DNA of 64,000 bases from positions 62,001 through 126,000 of the forward strand of contig NZ_JAIVFT010000011.1 of assembly GCF_020829665.1 (NCBI RefSeq), given 5' to 3'. Origin of the DNA: Nostoc sp. CHAB 5824 (GTDB taxonomy: Bacteria > Cyanobacteriota > Cyanobacteriia > Cyanobacteriales > Nostocaceae). Below, one piece after another: positions 25,797-35,464 of this stretch. The notes beneath the pieces are model-generated. The model was not told the origin of the DNA, ran no database searches, and saw only the letters and a program-made list of their open reading frames with translations. Position numbers and translations under genes: made by a program. How positions within the stretch are numbered: position 1 is the first letter of the stretch; each line of letters opens with the position of its first letter.

Positions 25797-27744
25797 CCTC
25801 AGAAAGATTCTCAACAAAAAAGAGTTGCCATCTCTGCTTCATAACTTAGTTTACCAGTTTAACACTGCGATTGATGTTGAACTGGTAGACGGCACAAAAC
25901 TAATTAGCATTGGGGAGCAAACTGCAAAAAACCGATATCCAATCGAGGTGTCAGGAGAAATCATTGGTTGGGTTGTTGGGGGAGAACAGGCAACTCTACT
26001 TGCGACTTTGCTCTCGTTTCTGGCAAAGCAGGAAGCTGAGAAGAAAGTACTCGCCAAAGAATTGCTGGAGCGATACCAGGAAATTGATTTGTTTGAGGAT
26101 ATCTCAACTCAACTGACAACAAGTTTAGATACGCGACAGATCGCCCAACTCGTGCTTCAGGAATTGAGTCAATTAATTGAATCCTCTGCGGGGATGATTC
26201 TGCTCCTGAGTCCAGATGCAACTGCATTTGAAATCATTGCCGAATTTGGGGTGTTTTTTGACCACAGTCAGCCGGAACCAGGTAAAGGAATTATTGGCAA
26301 TATTGTGCAATCCAACCGCGCAGAACTGGTCAATGATGTGCAAGCCGATCCTCGACTAGAGGAGCAAAAAAACGTTAGTGCAATGATTTGTGTACCGTTG
26401 CGAGCCAAGGAGCGGGTACTAGGAGCGATCGCCATTGGAACCCCCAAAACTGACTCATACAAAGCTGAACACCTGAAACTTGTGAGTATCTTTGCCTCTC
26501 AAACAGCGATCGCCATTGACAAAGCTGTGCTTTACGAGCAGAGCATTCAAGCAGCCGTCCAGGCAAAAGCCCAGACACAGAAGCTTCAGCAAGCTCTCCA
26601 TGAATTGCAATTGGCCCAAACTAAGTTGATCCAAAGCGAAAAAATGTCCAGTCTAGGCCAACTCATTGCCGGAGTTGCCCATGAAATCAACAACCCGGTT
26701 AACTTTATTTGCGGCAATTTAAAGTATGTTGCCGAATACGCCCAAGACTTGTTGCACCTGTTAGAAAACTATCAGAAATTTTTACCTATTGCTCCTCCAG
26801 AACTGGAATCAGAGTTAGACAATATAGACCTGGAATTTATCATGGAGGATCTCCCCAAACTGTTAGATTCGATGAAACTGGGTACAAGTCGCATCGTAGA
26901 AATTGTCCAATCCCTGAAAAACTTCTCCCGCCATGACGAAGCAGAAATGAAAGCCGTCAACATCCACGATGGCATCGATGGGACGCTAATGATTCTTCAC
27001 CATCGCCTGAAAGCAGATGTTCGCCGACCGAAAGTTGAAATTGTTAAAGACTATGCCAAACTTCCTCTGATTGAATGCTACCCCGGACAGTTGAATCAGG
27101 TATTTATGAACGTCCTGGCAAATGCCATTGATGCTCTAGAGGAGGGAATGAGCAATGAAGAAATATTCCCCCCCTCTGCCCAAATCAGCATTCGTACTGA
27201 AGTCCTCGACAACCAGTGGGTTGTGATTCGCATTGCCGACAACGGTCCAGGCATGAAAGAGGAAGTAATCCGCCGCATTTACGATCCCTTCTTCACCACG
27301 AAAGATATTGGTAAGGGAACTGGGTTAGGCATGGCAATCAGCTACCAAATTGTTGTAGACAAACATGGGGGAATGCTCAAGTGTCGTTCTCAACCAGGTG
27401 AAGGCACAGAATTCTGGATTCAGATTCCAGTAAATCGTGCATTGGCAAACACTGCTAAAGAACAAAATAGCACCTCTGCCTTGCCAACTCCCACAACCGA
27501 ATCATCCCCCACACCCGATGCCGACGGCTTCATTCCATCAACAGCTCCAATGCTCAAACCGACGGATCTACTAATCCGCCACACTCAATTGATCCAGCGA
27601 CTTTCACAGCACAGCCCATCTGTAGAAGGTGCATCACCCGATGAAATTTACCAGATGTTCCAACGCCACCCAATTTCGTTGAAGCTTTACGCCACTTTGT
27701 TGTCTTGGTTCTGTTGTTCTAACCCTACCCAAATACGCCACTAA
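25783..27744 (+). CDS. GAF-domain sensor histidine kinase
   Basis: A 653-residue soluble kinase. I chose the ATG at 25783, which has GAGG 6 bases upstream, over the in-frame ATG at 25771. Residues about 1-90 form an N-terminal sensor-like region (IDVELVDGTKLISIGEQ). A GAF domain lies at about 100-260, then a coiled coil, the H-box GVAHEINNPVNF (about 300) and the ATPase domain with the N-box (NVLANAIDAL), DNGPGMK and GTGLGMAIS. The C-terminal 100 residues are Pro/Thr-rich plus a helical tail. It is followed after 13 bp by the multi-PAS hybrid kinase and then by a response regulator, forming one signalling cluster. The signal is unknown; cyanobacterial GAFs often bind bilins, but I saw no clear bilin Cys. 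Confidence 0.9.
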   Translation: MSAVSLRKILNKKELPSLLHNLVYQFNTAIDVELVDGTKLISIGEQTAKNRYPIEVSGEIIGWVVGGEQATLLATLLSFLAKQEAEKKVLAKELLERYQEIDLFEDISTQLTTSLDTRQIAQLVLQELSQLIESSAGMILLLSPDATAFEIIAEFGVFFDHSQPEPGKGIIGNIVQSNRAELVNDVQADPRLEEQKNVSAMICVPLRAKERVLGAIAIGTPKTDSYKAEHLKLVSIFASQTAIAIDKAVLYEQSIQAAVQAKAQTQKLQQALHELQLAQTKLIQSEKMSSLGQLIAGVAHEINNPVNFICGNLKYVAEYAQDLLHLLENYQKFLPIAPPELESELDNIDLEFIMEDLPKLLDSMKLGTSRIVEIVQSLKNFSRHDEAEMKAVNIHDGIDGTLMILHHRLKADVRRPKVEIVKDYAKLPLIECYPGQLNQVFMNVLANAIDALEEGMSNEEIFPPSAQISIRTEVLDNQWVVIRIADNGPGMKEEVIRRIYDPFFTTKDIGKGTGLGMAISYQIVVDKHGGMLKCRSQPGEGTEFWIQIPVNRALANTAKEQNSTSALPTPTTESSPTPDADGFIPSTAPMLKPTDLLIRHTQLIQRLSQHSPSVEGASPDEIYQMFQRHPISLKLYATLLSWFCCSNPTQIRH

Positions 27745-27757
27745 AAAAACCTTAACC

Positions 27758-30700
27758 ATGTTTAACCAACTTGATGAATACAACAGTCAGCTATTTGAAC
27801 AATGTCCTGTTGGGCTAGTACTATGCCGAACAGATGGGACGCTAATTAATATCAACCCCGCCTATGCTGCCATTTTGGGGCGCACTGTTCCAGAAACCCT
27901 GAATCTCAACTATCACCAGATTACTCCAGAAAACTATGCGATCGCCGATCAAGCTACGCTAGAGAATCTAGAACAAACTGGTCGCTATGGCCCTTATGAG
28001 AAGGAGTTAATCCACAAAAATGGGCATCTAGTTCCGGTCAGGATCTCTGGACTGATGATTGAGAAAGATGGGCAGCAATTGATCTGGTCTAGTGTGGAGG
28101 ACATCAGCGACCTTCGACGCGTTCAGCAGGAACGTCAACATAATGAACAAATCCTGAAACAGAGTGAAGCCCGATACCGCTCTCTAGTAACTGCTAATAC
28201 ACAAATTGTCTGGGTAAGCACACCACAAGGAATTTGCTTTGAACTCACAAGCTGGATAGCTTATACAGGTCAAAGTCTAGCTGAAGCAGAAAATGGGGGC
28301 TGGATTAATGCCGTTCATCCTGACGATCGCGCCTACACCGGAGAAGTCTGGAGTGCTGCCGTGGCAAACCTGAGTATGTATCAAATTGAATACCGAATTC
28401 GTGGCAAGGATGGCAACTATCGCTACTTTTGGGTCTGGGGCGCGCCCGTTATAGAAGAAGATGGCAGCGTTCGGGAGTGGATTGGCACCTGCACCGATAT
28501 TCACGATCGCAAACTGGCAGAAGCTGAAAATCAGCGTCTTAAAGAACGATATCGCTCGTTAGTAACTGCTACTTCACAGATCGTTTGGGCAGCTACCCCG
28601 GAAGGACTGGGAATAAGCAGTGAAATGTTCACCTGGATAGCCTATACGGGGCAGAGCAAGGCTGAAGTTGAGGTTTGGGGCTGGATCGATCCAATTCACC
28701 CCGATGACCGTGCCGGCTCCACAGAAGCTTGGAATGCTGCTATGGCGAACCGAGGTATCTACCAAACCGAATACCGAATTCGTGGCAAGGATGGCACATA
28801 CCGCTACTTCTCTGTCTGTGGTGCCCCCGTCCTGGAAGAAGACGGCAGTATTCGGGAATGGATTGGCACCTGTACTGATATTCACGATCGCAAGCAGGCA
28901 GAAGCTGAAAATCAACGTTTATTGGATATGTTGAATCATTCCAGCGATGCCATCATCGTCCGCGACATGAGCGACAAAATCTCTCACTGGAACCAGGGTG
29001 CCGAAAGGCTCTACGGTTGGACGCGTGAGGAAGTCAAAGACCAATGCATTCAGGCTTTTATCAAAAAAACCTTTCCAAAACCAAAGGAAAAAATCATAGC
29101 AGAGTTATTAGAGCAAGGTAATTGGGAAGGAGAAGTGCAACACCTCACCCATGATGGCAAACTGATTACCGTGCAGAGCCGATGGACGTTGCAACGGGAC
29201 ATTTCTGGTCAGCCCTGCGCCGTGCTGGAAATCAATACCGATATCACTGCCCGCAAACAAGCAGAAATCGCTCTGCGGCAACTGAATCAAGAACTGGAAG
29301 CCAGAGTTGTAGACCGGACAGCTGCCCTGCAAAATACCCTATCAGAAGCCCAGGGATTAAATGCTATTTTAGATAACTTAGCAGATGGTTTGTTGGTGGC
29401 AGATACCACAGGACAAATTACCCACTTCAATCCTGCCTTTTTAACCATGTATGGCTTGACAGCTACCGCCCTCAAAGGTCACTACCGAGAACTGCCGATA
29501 TCTGGTTTAGCAGACCTGGTTATACGAACTCAGTCCCATCCTAAAGAGGTGTTATCTGCCGAAGTTGCACTGACGAAGGAACGCATTGGTCAGGCAGTAG
29601 CAACCGCCATTTTCAAAAAGACGGCAGATTCAGAACCCGCTGCTTGCTTCGGTTCGGCGCTGCTGATTCGGGATGTGACGGCAGAAAAGGAAATCGACCA
29701 GATGAAGACCGACTTCATCTCAACAGTTTCCCATGAGCTACGGACGCCACTGACTTCTGTCCTCGGTTTTGCCTCCATCATTCAAGAAAAGCTGGAAACC
29801 GATGTGTTCCCAATGATTTCTACCGAAGACCGCAAGCTTCAGAAAACGATTAAGCGGGTGGCTGACAATCTCAACATTATTGTGTCGGAAGCAGAACGGC
29901 TCACGTCTTTGATTAACGATGTCTTGGACATCGCCAAGATGGAAGCAGGTAAGGTGGAATGGCACATGCAGCCAATTGATCCGAGCGAATTACTGGATTG
30001 GGCAACCAATTCTACCGCCGGGTTGTTTGAAACCAACGGCTTGCAGTTGGTCAGTGAGATTGAACCTGGACTGCCTCAGATAATAGGCGATCGCAACCGT
30101 CTATTGCAAGTTTTAATCAACCTGATTTCCAATGCCGTTAAGTTTACTCAATCTGGTTGTGTCACTTGTCGCGTCAAACAAGGAAACGACGGTGTTTGCA
30201 TTAGCGTTATTGACACAGGCATTGGTATTGCACCTGAAGACCAGCCGAAAGTATTCGAGAAATTCCGCCAAGTTGGCGACACCCTCACCGACAAACCCAA
30301 AGGCACAGGATTAGGACTACCCATCTGTAAACAAATCGTCGATCATCACGGCGGTAGAATCTGGGTTGAGAGTGAACCAGGTAAGGGCAGCATATTCTCG
30401 TTCATCATTCCTACCTACGCCTGCGATCAAAAAACCACTGCTAATCTGAATTTGGATACGTTAGTCAAACAACTCAAAGAACACGTCATCACTACAAACC
30501 CTGTGCTGAACCAAAACCGTAAAACCATTTTGGTTGTAGATGATGACGCTAACATTCGAGAACTGCTCCGTCAACAACTGGAAAACGAAGGCTACAATGT
30601 TCGCGAAGGAAAGGACGGCATGGATGCAATTCATCAAATCAAAACAGCCCGTCCCGATCTGATTCTTTTGGACGTGATGATGCCCCAAATCAACGGCTTC

Positions 30701-31129
30701 GATGTGGCAGCTGTTCTCAAAAATGATCCTCAGACCGCAGATATTCCGATAATTATTTTGTCAATTATTGAAAACAAAGAACGGGGCTATCATATTGGCA
30801 TCGATCGCTATCTCACCAAGCCCATTGACACAGAGAAACTCCTCAACGAAATTGGCTCACTGCTTTACCAAGGCACTTCTAGTAAAAAGGTATTGGTTGT
30901 AGATAAAAATGCATCAGCCCTAAAAACTCTATCAGATGTACTGCAAACTCAGGGATACAGCGTGATTGAAGCCTCCGATCCGCAAGAATGCATTTATAAA
31001 GCCCTGTCAGCCAAACCTGACATGATTATTATCGATTCTATCTTCTCTCAAGAAGCCGATTTGGTGAAAACCCTACGCTTTGAGAAGGAGTTGGAAAATG
31101 TATTTTTTATTATGCTGTCAGAGCAGTAA
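27758..31129 (+). CDS. Multi-PAS hybrid histidine kinase with two receiver domains
   Basis: A 1123-residue protein. About five PAS domains cover residues 10-640. The second and third (about 134-255 and 265-385) are near-duplicates (both contain YRIRGKDG and WIGTCTDIHDRK). HisKA has SHELRTPL with its His near 659. The ATPase motifs are NLISNAVKF, DTGIGI and GTGLGLPI. Receiver 1 begins near 921 (ILVVDDDAN, phospho-Asp in ILLDVMMP). Receiver 2 begins near 1045 (VLVVDKNAS, IIIDSIF) and stops after the fourth strand (FIMLSEQ), lacking the last strand and conserved Lys, with DK instead of DD. It probably senses redox or small ligands through PAS. Only 13 bp separate it from the upstream kinase. Confidence 0.92.
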   Translation: MFNQLDEYNSQLFEQCPVGLVLCRTDGTLININPAYAAILGRTVPETLNLNYHQITPENYAIADQATLENLEQTGRYGPYEKELIHKNGHLVPVRISGLMIEKDGQQLIWSSVEDISDLRRVQQERQHNEQILKQSEARYRSLVTANTQIVWVSTPQGICFELTSWIAYTGQSLAEAENGGWINAVHPDDRAYTGEVWSAAVANLSMYQIEYRIRGKDGNYRYFWVWGAPVIEEDGSVREWIGTCTDIHDRKLAEAENQRLKERYRSLVTATSQIVWAATPEGLGISSEMFTWIAYTGQSKAEVEVWGWIDPIHPDDRAGSTEAWNAAMANRGIYQTEYRIRGKDGTYRYFSVCGAPVLEEDGSIREWIGTCTDIHDRKQAEAENQRLLDMLNHSSDAIIVRDMSDKISHWNQGAERLYGWTREEVKDQCIQAFIKKTFPKPKEKIIAELLEQGNWEGEVQHLTHDGKLITVQSRWTLQRDISGQPCAVLEINTDITARKQAEIALRQLNQELEARVVDRTAALQNTLSEAQGLNAILDNLADGLLVADTTGQITHFNPAFLTMYGLTATALKGHYRELPISGLADLVIRTQSHPKEVLSAEVALTKERIGQAVATAIFKKTADSEPAACFGSALLIRDVTAEKEIDQMKTDFISTVSHELRTPLTSVLGFASIIQEKLETDVFPMISTEDRKLQKTIKRVADNLNIIVSEAERLTSLINDVLDIAKMEAGKVEWHMQPIDPSELLDWATNSTAGLFETNGLQLVSEIEPGLPQIIGDRNRLLQVLINLISNAVKFTQSGCVTCRVKQGNDGVCISVIDTGIGIAPEDQPKVFEKFRQVGDTLTDKPKGTGLGLPICKQIVDHHGGRIWVESEPGKGSIFSFIIPTYACDQKTTANLNLDTLVKQLKEHVITTNPVLNQNRKTILVVDDDANIRELLRQQLENEGYNVREGKDGMDAIHQIKTARPDLILLDVMMPQINGFDVAAVLKNDPQTADIPIIILSIIENKERGYHIGIDRYLTKPIDTEKLLNEIGSLLYQGTSSKKVLVVDKNASALKTLSDVLQTQGYSVIEASDPQECIYKALSAKPDMIIIDSIFSQEADLVKTLRFEKELENVFFIMLSEQ

Positions 31130-31152
31130 TCGCTGCAACTGGAGGCTTAATG

Positions 31153-31237
31153 CTGGGGACTGGGGACTAGGAAAGAATTCTTCTAATCCCCAATCCCTAA
31201 TTCCCAATCCCTAATCACTAATTCCTAATCCCCAATC
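31153..31237. repeat. Heptad short tandem repeats (STRR)
   Basis: GGGGACT units, then AATCCCTAATTCCC-type units, between the hybrid kinase and the response regulator. They may fold on themselves because the G-rich and C-rich parts are complementary. Confidence 0.6.
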
Positions 31238-31240
31238 CCT

Positions 31241-31618
31241 ATGACCCAAAAAATTTTAATTGTTGATGATGAACCCAATATCTTGATTTTGATGGAACAA
31301 GCTTTAGAAGCATTAGAAGACGAGGGTGTTGAACTTCTAACTGCTAGAAATGGAGAAGAAGCTCTCGAAACTATTAAAACTGAAAAACCAAACCTAGTTT
31401 TTCTTGATGTGATGATGCCGAAAATGAATGGTCTGCAAGTCTGCCATATTGTAAAACACGACCTGCAAATGACTGACATCTACATTATAATCTTGACAGC
31501 TAAAGGACAGGAATTTGATAAACAAAAAGGAATTGAGGTTGGTGCAGACTTGTATCTAACTAAACCATTTCGCCCTAAAGAAGTACTTGAAAAATCGATG
31601 CAGGTGTTGGGTTTTTAA
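31241..31618 (+). CDS. Single-domain response regulator
   Basis: A 125-residue CheY-like receiver with no output domain. The acidic pair is in ILIVDDEPN, the phospho-acceptor Asp in LVFLDVMMPKMNG (about 55), Thr in ILTAKG and Lys in YLTKPF. It probably receives phosphate from one of the two kinases encoded just upstream and passes it on or acts by protein contact. It is separated from the hybrid kinase by a heptad-repeat spacer and followed by a strong terminator. Compared with the second receiver of the hybrid kinase, this one is complete. Confidence 0.93.
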   Translation: MTQKILIVDDEPNILILMEQALEALEDEGVELLTARNGEEALETIKTEKPNLVFLDVMMPKMNGLQVCHIVKHDLQMTDIYIIILTAKGQEFDKQKGIEVGADLYLTKPFRPKEVLEKSMQVLGF

Positions 31619-31641
31619 GGAAAATTCTGAATGCTTTTCAA

Positions 31642-31685
31642 CTGCGATCGCTTCCAGTCTGCCGTAGGCGATCGCAGCTTTTTTT
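31642..31685 (+). terminator. Rho-independent terminator after the response regulator
   Basis: CTGCGATCGC (31642-31651) pairs with GCGATCGCAG (31668-31677), followed by T7 (31679-31685). The stem contains HIP1 sequences on both sides. Confidence 0.8.
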
Positions 31686-31745
31686 ATCAGCTATTTAGTT
31701 GACCTAGATTCAGGATATTTGACTGACGCTAGAACTTTACCGCAA

Positions 31746-32225
31746 TTAATACAACTCTAAAATTTCTAATTCTGGTGAAAGTGGAAAGCCAAATTTTTCA
31801 TGATAATGAGGAAATTTGAGTAAGAATAGGCATAAAGGTTTATTTCGATAAAAAGCTTGTAGCTTAAATATGCGGACTTCAAAACCTTCTTTTTGTGCTT
31901 CTTGTGATTCAGAAAAGCTTCCAGGAAAAATTTCATCAAAATGAAGTTCAAATTTCCTTGCAGTTTCTAAAAAATGCTTGCCAATCAATCTAGCACTATT
32001 GTCATAGGCAGGGTTGGGTATTACTTTCCTATACTGGCTTTCGTCGAATCCAGCTTTGAAAATAAATTCAAAGAATCCGCTAAATATTTTGAGGTTTTCA
32101 CTTGTATTAAAATCTTCCCAGCCTTGAATTAGGCTATCTTGAAGCTCTTTATAAATACTATTTATAAATTGACTTTCTACCGAATTAATCTCAGCAATAT
32201 TTGTTTGCATTTTTACTTTTATCAA
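31746..32225 (-). CDS. Hypothetical protein
   Basis: A 159-residue, Phe/Lys/Glu-rich soluble protein. An ATG six codons into the ORF (MQTNIAEINSVESQF) is an alternative start. The N-terminal half looks helical and the C-terminal half has beta segments (EVRIFKLQAFYRNKPLCLFL). There is no signal peptide, membrane helix or motif that I recognise. Codon use is AT-rich like its surroundings. It is convergent with the response regulator and followed upstream by AT-rich spacer. Real but unassigned. Confidence 0.5.
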   Translation of the reverse strand: MIKVKMQTNIAEINSVESQFINSIYKELQDSLIQGWEDFNTSENLKIFSGFFEFIFKAGFDESQYRKVIPNPAYDNSARLIGKHFLETARKFELHFDEIFPGSFSESQEAQKEGFEVRIFKLQAFYRNKPLCLFLLKFPHYHEKFGFPLSPELEILELY

Positions 32226-32686
32226 TGGTAATTTCTTGACAGAAAATCAGTTTAAATTCAATGTTTTGAAAGTAAACAAATCAACATGCTCTTGGAATAT
32301 CAAACAAAAAGATTCAAAAGCGTTTAGGCAAACAAAAATATAAAATTTTTGAAATTTTTCTACTCCAAAACTTCATAGTAATGAAGTACCATAAACGAAT
32401 TTAAACTTTGCAGATGATGTAATCCTCAAAGCTTGCTAAATTTTATTTAGAACCTGTAAAATTTATAAAGTTATGAGCCGAAATACTTATGCATTTATAC
32501 TGCCATAAAAGAATAATAAAAGTCAACAAGCTTAGTCAGAAATTAAAAAATTACTCCATATTATTATTGACAAGTTTATATTTACTAAAAATTCATATCC
32601 ATAAAAGCAATTTTGCCGTCAAAATACGGGCAACACAGATAGCTGCGTAATAGAATTTGAGTTAAAACTGACTTAAACTCACTTAA
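32226..32686. other. AT-rich spacer
   Basis: Strongly AT-rich. It should include the promoter of the hypothetical gene at 31746-32225. No ORF or RNA gene was recognised. Confidence 0.4.
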
Positions 32687-32689
32687 TTA

Positions 32690-33400
32690 AGTTAGTTTGA
32701 ACAGACTTGGGCTATTAGCCTGATACTTAAGTTTCAAGCTCCATAGCAACGAAGTCCTTAGTTTGGTAATAACCAGGCTTAAAGAGTAGACGTACAGGTT
32801 AGCAGAGCCAACACAAGGAAAGAAAACCTCTTCCCTGCTCCTTGGTTCACGCAGCGTCTCCCTTAAGAGAAGTTCTGATGCCTGTTTTAAAAAGTTCAGT
32901 TCGCCTTTGGCGTTGCCACAAGCAGACGCTCGCTGACTCGCTCTAAGCGTAAAGCCTACGGCATAGCTTCGCTTAGGGCGCAGCCTCTCTAAGAGTTGCC
33001 ATGCCGTTGGCGTAACTCCTACGGGGATCTTGCTACGCGTAGCGTGTCGCAGACAAGCCTCTCGTACCACTTCGTGGATCTTGCTACGCGTTAGCGTCTC
33101 TGAAAGAGAAGAGAAGGTTTTACCTACGCTATCGGCAAGAACCGCTGTTTCGACTTTTCGCTGTGTTCGCAACACAGCGGCGGTAACCGCCGTGACGCCA
33201 GTTGCTTTTCTTGTTCAAAGACGCTGCGGGTAGCTTGCTTCCCCGCAGGGAAGTCGGGAAACCTGCTATTAGAACCTGGCTCGACTTTTCGCTGCGGCAG
33301 TCTGTGTTCACGTCGCTATCGAGCGTCGGAAGCCTCCCCTCAGAAAACTGTTTGCTTGTTCAATCAGAAGGTATTTCTGGGAAACCTTAATTTGTGAGAG
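32690..33400. repeat. Cluster of degenerate palindromic repeats
   Basis: Dense repeats of the types GATCTTGCTACGCG(T)TAGCGT (near 33025 and 33078), TCGACTTTTCGCTG (near 33148 and 33281), GCGTCTCCC and gcggtaaccgcc. Related pieces occur near 37.7 kb and 58.1 kb. ORFs on both strands (for example 32687-33175 minus) are translations of the repeats. This family is common in Nostocales spacers. It is more GC-rich than the flanking DNA. Confidence 0.65.
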
Positions 33401-33480
33401 CGAGGGCTTTTGCCAGAAGGAACTAGAATTAGGAAACACCTAGCTGGGTTCTTCTGACTTTTGAAATTAGGAGTGCATGT

Positions 33481-34575
33481 GTGCCAAAATCCCCTAAATA
33501 TTTGCTGATTGGATCAACCGAGACTTACAGCGGTAAATCTGCAACTGTTCTGGGTTTGTCTCATCAGCTACAGCAAAAAGGACTGGATATTACCTACGGT
33601 AAACCGCTCGGTACGTGTTTGAATTCGTCTAGTGGAACCGTAATTGAGGAAGATGTCCAATTCATCGCTCTTAGCCTCAATTTGCCGGAAAACCGTGTTG
33701 CACCTACAATGCTGGCTTTGGATGAACTCAATGTGCAAAAGCGCTTGCGGGGAGAAGACAATACCGATTATCAGCAGTCCCTAATACAGCAATATTTGCA
33801 AATGTCCCAAGGAGATTTGGTGTTACTGGAAGGGCCTGGTGATTTGTCCGAAGGCAATTTGTTTGACTTGTCTTTGCTGCAAATTGCTGAAGTATTAGAT
33901 GCTGGGGTGCTGTTAGTAACCCGCTATAAATCGTTGCTTTCGGTTGAGGCGCTATTGGCTGCTAAAGGGCGTGTGGGCGATCGCTTGCTTGGAGTTGTGA
34001 TCAATGATATCCCTGTCACCCAACTAGAAGCGGTTGACACTCTCTTGCGTCCGTTTTTGGAACACCAAGGGATTCCGGTACTAGCAATGCTGCCAAACAG
34101 CGATTTGCTCCGCAGTGTCAGTGTTGGCGAACTAGTCAAACAGTTAAAGGCTGATGTTCTCTGTCGCAACGATCGCCTAGATTTGTTGGTGGAAAGTTTA
34201 GCAATTGGAGCGATGAATGTCAACTCCGCTGTGAAATATTTCCGTAAACGCCGGAATATGGCAGTGGTAACAGGAGGCGATCGCGTCGAAATTCAGCAAG
34301 CTGCTTTGGAAACTTCTACCCAATGTTTAATTCTCACCGGGCAACTACCACCCCCGCCGTTCATTCTCAGTCGCGCTGAAGAACTAGAAATCCCCATTTT
34401 ATCTGTTGATTTAGACACCCTCACCACTGTAGAAATTGTTGACCGCACTTTTGGGCAAGTCCGCCTCCACGAGCCGATTAAGGTTCAGTGCATTCACCAA
34501 TTAATGTCTGAGCATTTTGACATTGACCGCCTGTTATCTAAACTAGGCTTAACTCCCGCAGCGGCATTGTCTTAG
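33481..34575 (+). CDS. BioD-like P-loop protein with DRTGG domain (phosphotransacetylase N-terminal family)
   Basis: A 364-residue cytosolic protein starting at GTG, with GGAG upstream. Residues 1-210 are a dethiobiotin-synthetase-like P-loop domain (GSTETYSGKSAT, 11-22; a LLEGPGDLSEG strand near 115). Residues about 220-335 match a DRTGG domain (MAVVTGGDRVEIQQAAL, LILTGQLPPPP), the pair found at the N-terminus of some Pta enzymes. The catalytic phosphotransacetylase domain is absent, so it is a stand-alone regulator-type protein, not Pta. DRTGG domains are thought to sense nucleotides or metabolites. A GC-rich hairpin follows. Confidence 0.82.
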   Translation: MPKSPKYLLIGSTETYSGKSATVLGLSHQLQQKGLDITYGKPLGTCLNSSSGTVIEEDVQFIALSLNLPENRVAPTMLALDELNVQKRLRGEDNTDYQQSLIQQYLQMSQGDLVLLEGPGDLSEGNLFDLSLLQIAEVLDAGVLLVTRYKSLLSVEALLAAKGRVGDRLLGVVINDIPVTQLEAVDTLLRPFLEHQGIPVLAMLPNSDLLRSVSVGELVKQLKADVLCRNDRLDLLVESLAIGAMNVNSAVKYFRKRRNMAVVTGGDRVEIQQAALETSTQCLILTGQLPPPPFILSRAEELEIPILSVDLDTLTTVEIVDRTFGQVRLHEPIKVQCIHQLMSEHFDIDRLLSKLGLTPAAALS

Positions 34576-34653
34576 ATTTATCAACTCAAACAATTGAGAT
34601 TATCAATGTTCAGTTATCAGTTAGGAGGCTCTATTACTAGGGTACAGATGGTT

Positions 34654-34678
34654 CGCCGTCACCCCCCAAGCGACGGCG
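34654..34678 (+). terminator. GC-rich hairpin downstream of the BioD/DRTGG gene
   Basis: CGCCGTC (34654-34660) pairs with GACGGCG (34672-34678), followed by a T-rich but interrupted run (ctgtctttcttt). Probable terminator. Confidence 0.5.
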
Positions 34679-34831
34679 TGCTGTCTTTCTTTACCCTATA
34701 ACTCTCTTGAATGGCATTAATTATGAACCATAAAAGCTTGTTGGTGTGACCAAGTAATGCAGTTACCGAACCGAAAAATTGAAAAACTGTAGCAATGTTT
34801 AGGTCAGGTTCTCCTCGCACCTACACGCTGT

Positions 34832-35377
34832 TTGGTAAAATATCTGGGTCGTTTAATCGGATTATCTCCATCTTTGAGCCAATCAACAGACCTTATTAAC
34901 CTAGATACATTAGCGCAAGAACTAGCGACAATCCAGCAAACGGGTTCTAAAAAAATCGCCTTGCTAGGTTCTCGTCATGTCCCAATTACGCATCAGAATC
35001 TTATTGAAATGATGACATATGCCCTAGTTTTATCGGGTAATCGAATCATTACTTCTGGTGCTACAGGTACAAATTCAGCTGCCATCCGGGGAGCAACGCG
35101 GGCTGATCCGAATTTGCTAACGGTGATTCTACCCCAAAGCCTGGAACGCCAGCCTTTGGAATCGCGCCAGCAACTGGAACAGGTAATGCATCTAGTGGAA
35201 AATCCCAGTAATGATAATATGTCCCTTGCTGAAGCTAGTTACCTGTGCAACAAGGAAATTGTCTCTCGTTGCCAGCAACTGATCTGCTTTGCATTTCACG
35301 ACAGTCGCACCCTGTTGCAAACTTGTCAAGATGCAGAAGAACAAAGAAAATTAGTTACCCTCTTTTACTTTGATTAG
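34832..35377 (+). CDS. Rossmann-fold (DprA/LOG-like) conserved protein
   Basis: A 181-residue protein with a TTG start. The core has a KIALLGSRHVP strand and turn (about 41-51), YALVLSGNRIITSGATGTNSAAIRGA and a late strand with QQLICFAFHDSR. This is the SLOG-type Rossmann layout (DprA, LOG, Smf) with a GxR and SGxxTGxxxA phosphate-binding loop. DNA-processing, nucleotide-hydrolase and nucleotide-sensing roles exist in this superfamily. The small size and absence of a winged helix argue against DprA itself. Downstream are STRR repeats and then the MAPEG gene. Confidence 0.65.
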   Translation: MVKYLGRLIGLSPSLSQSTDLINLDTLAQELATIQQTGSKKIALLGSRHVPITHQNLIEMMTYALVLSGNRIITSGATGTNSAAIRGATRADPNLLTVILPQSLERQPLESRQQLEQVMHLVENPSNDNMSLAEASYLCNKEIVSRCQQLICFAFHDSRTLLQTCQDAEEQRKLVTLFYFD

Positions 35378-35378
35378 T

Positions 35379-35464
35379 CATTTGTCATTTGTCCTTTGTC
35401 ATTTGTGTTTGACTGATGACTGATGACTGATGACTGATGACTAATAACTAATGACTAATAAGTA
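35379..35464. repeat. Heptad short tandem repeats (STRR)
   Basis: TCATTTG units followed by at least five TGATGAC units, running up to the MAPEG start codon. Confidence 0.7.

Noticed and set aside
32687..33175. 162-codon minus-strand frame
   Set aside because: It is a translation of the repeat cluster (GATCTTGCTACGCG units) and overlaps several similar ORFs on the other strand.
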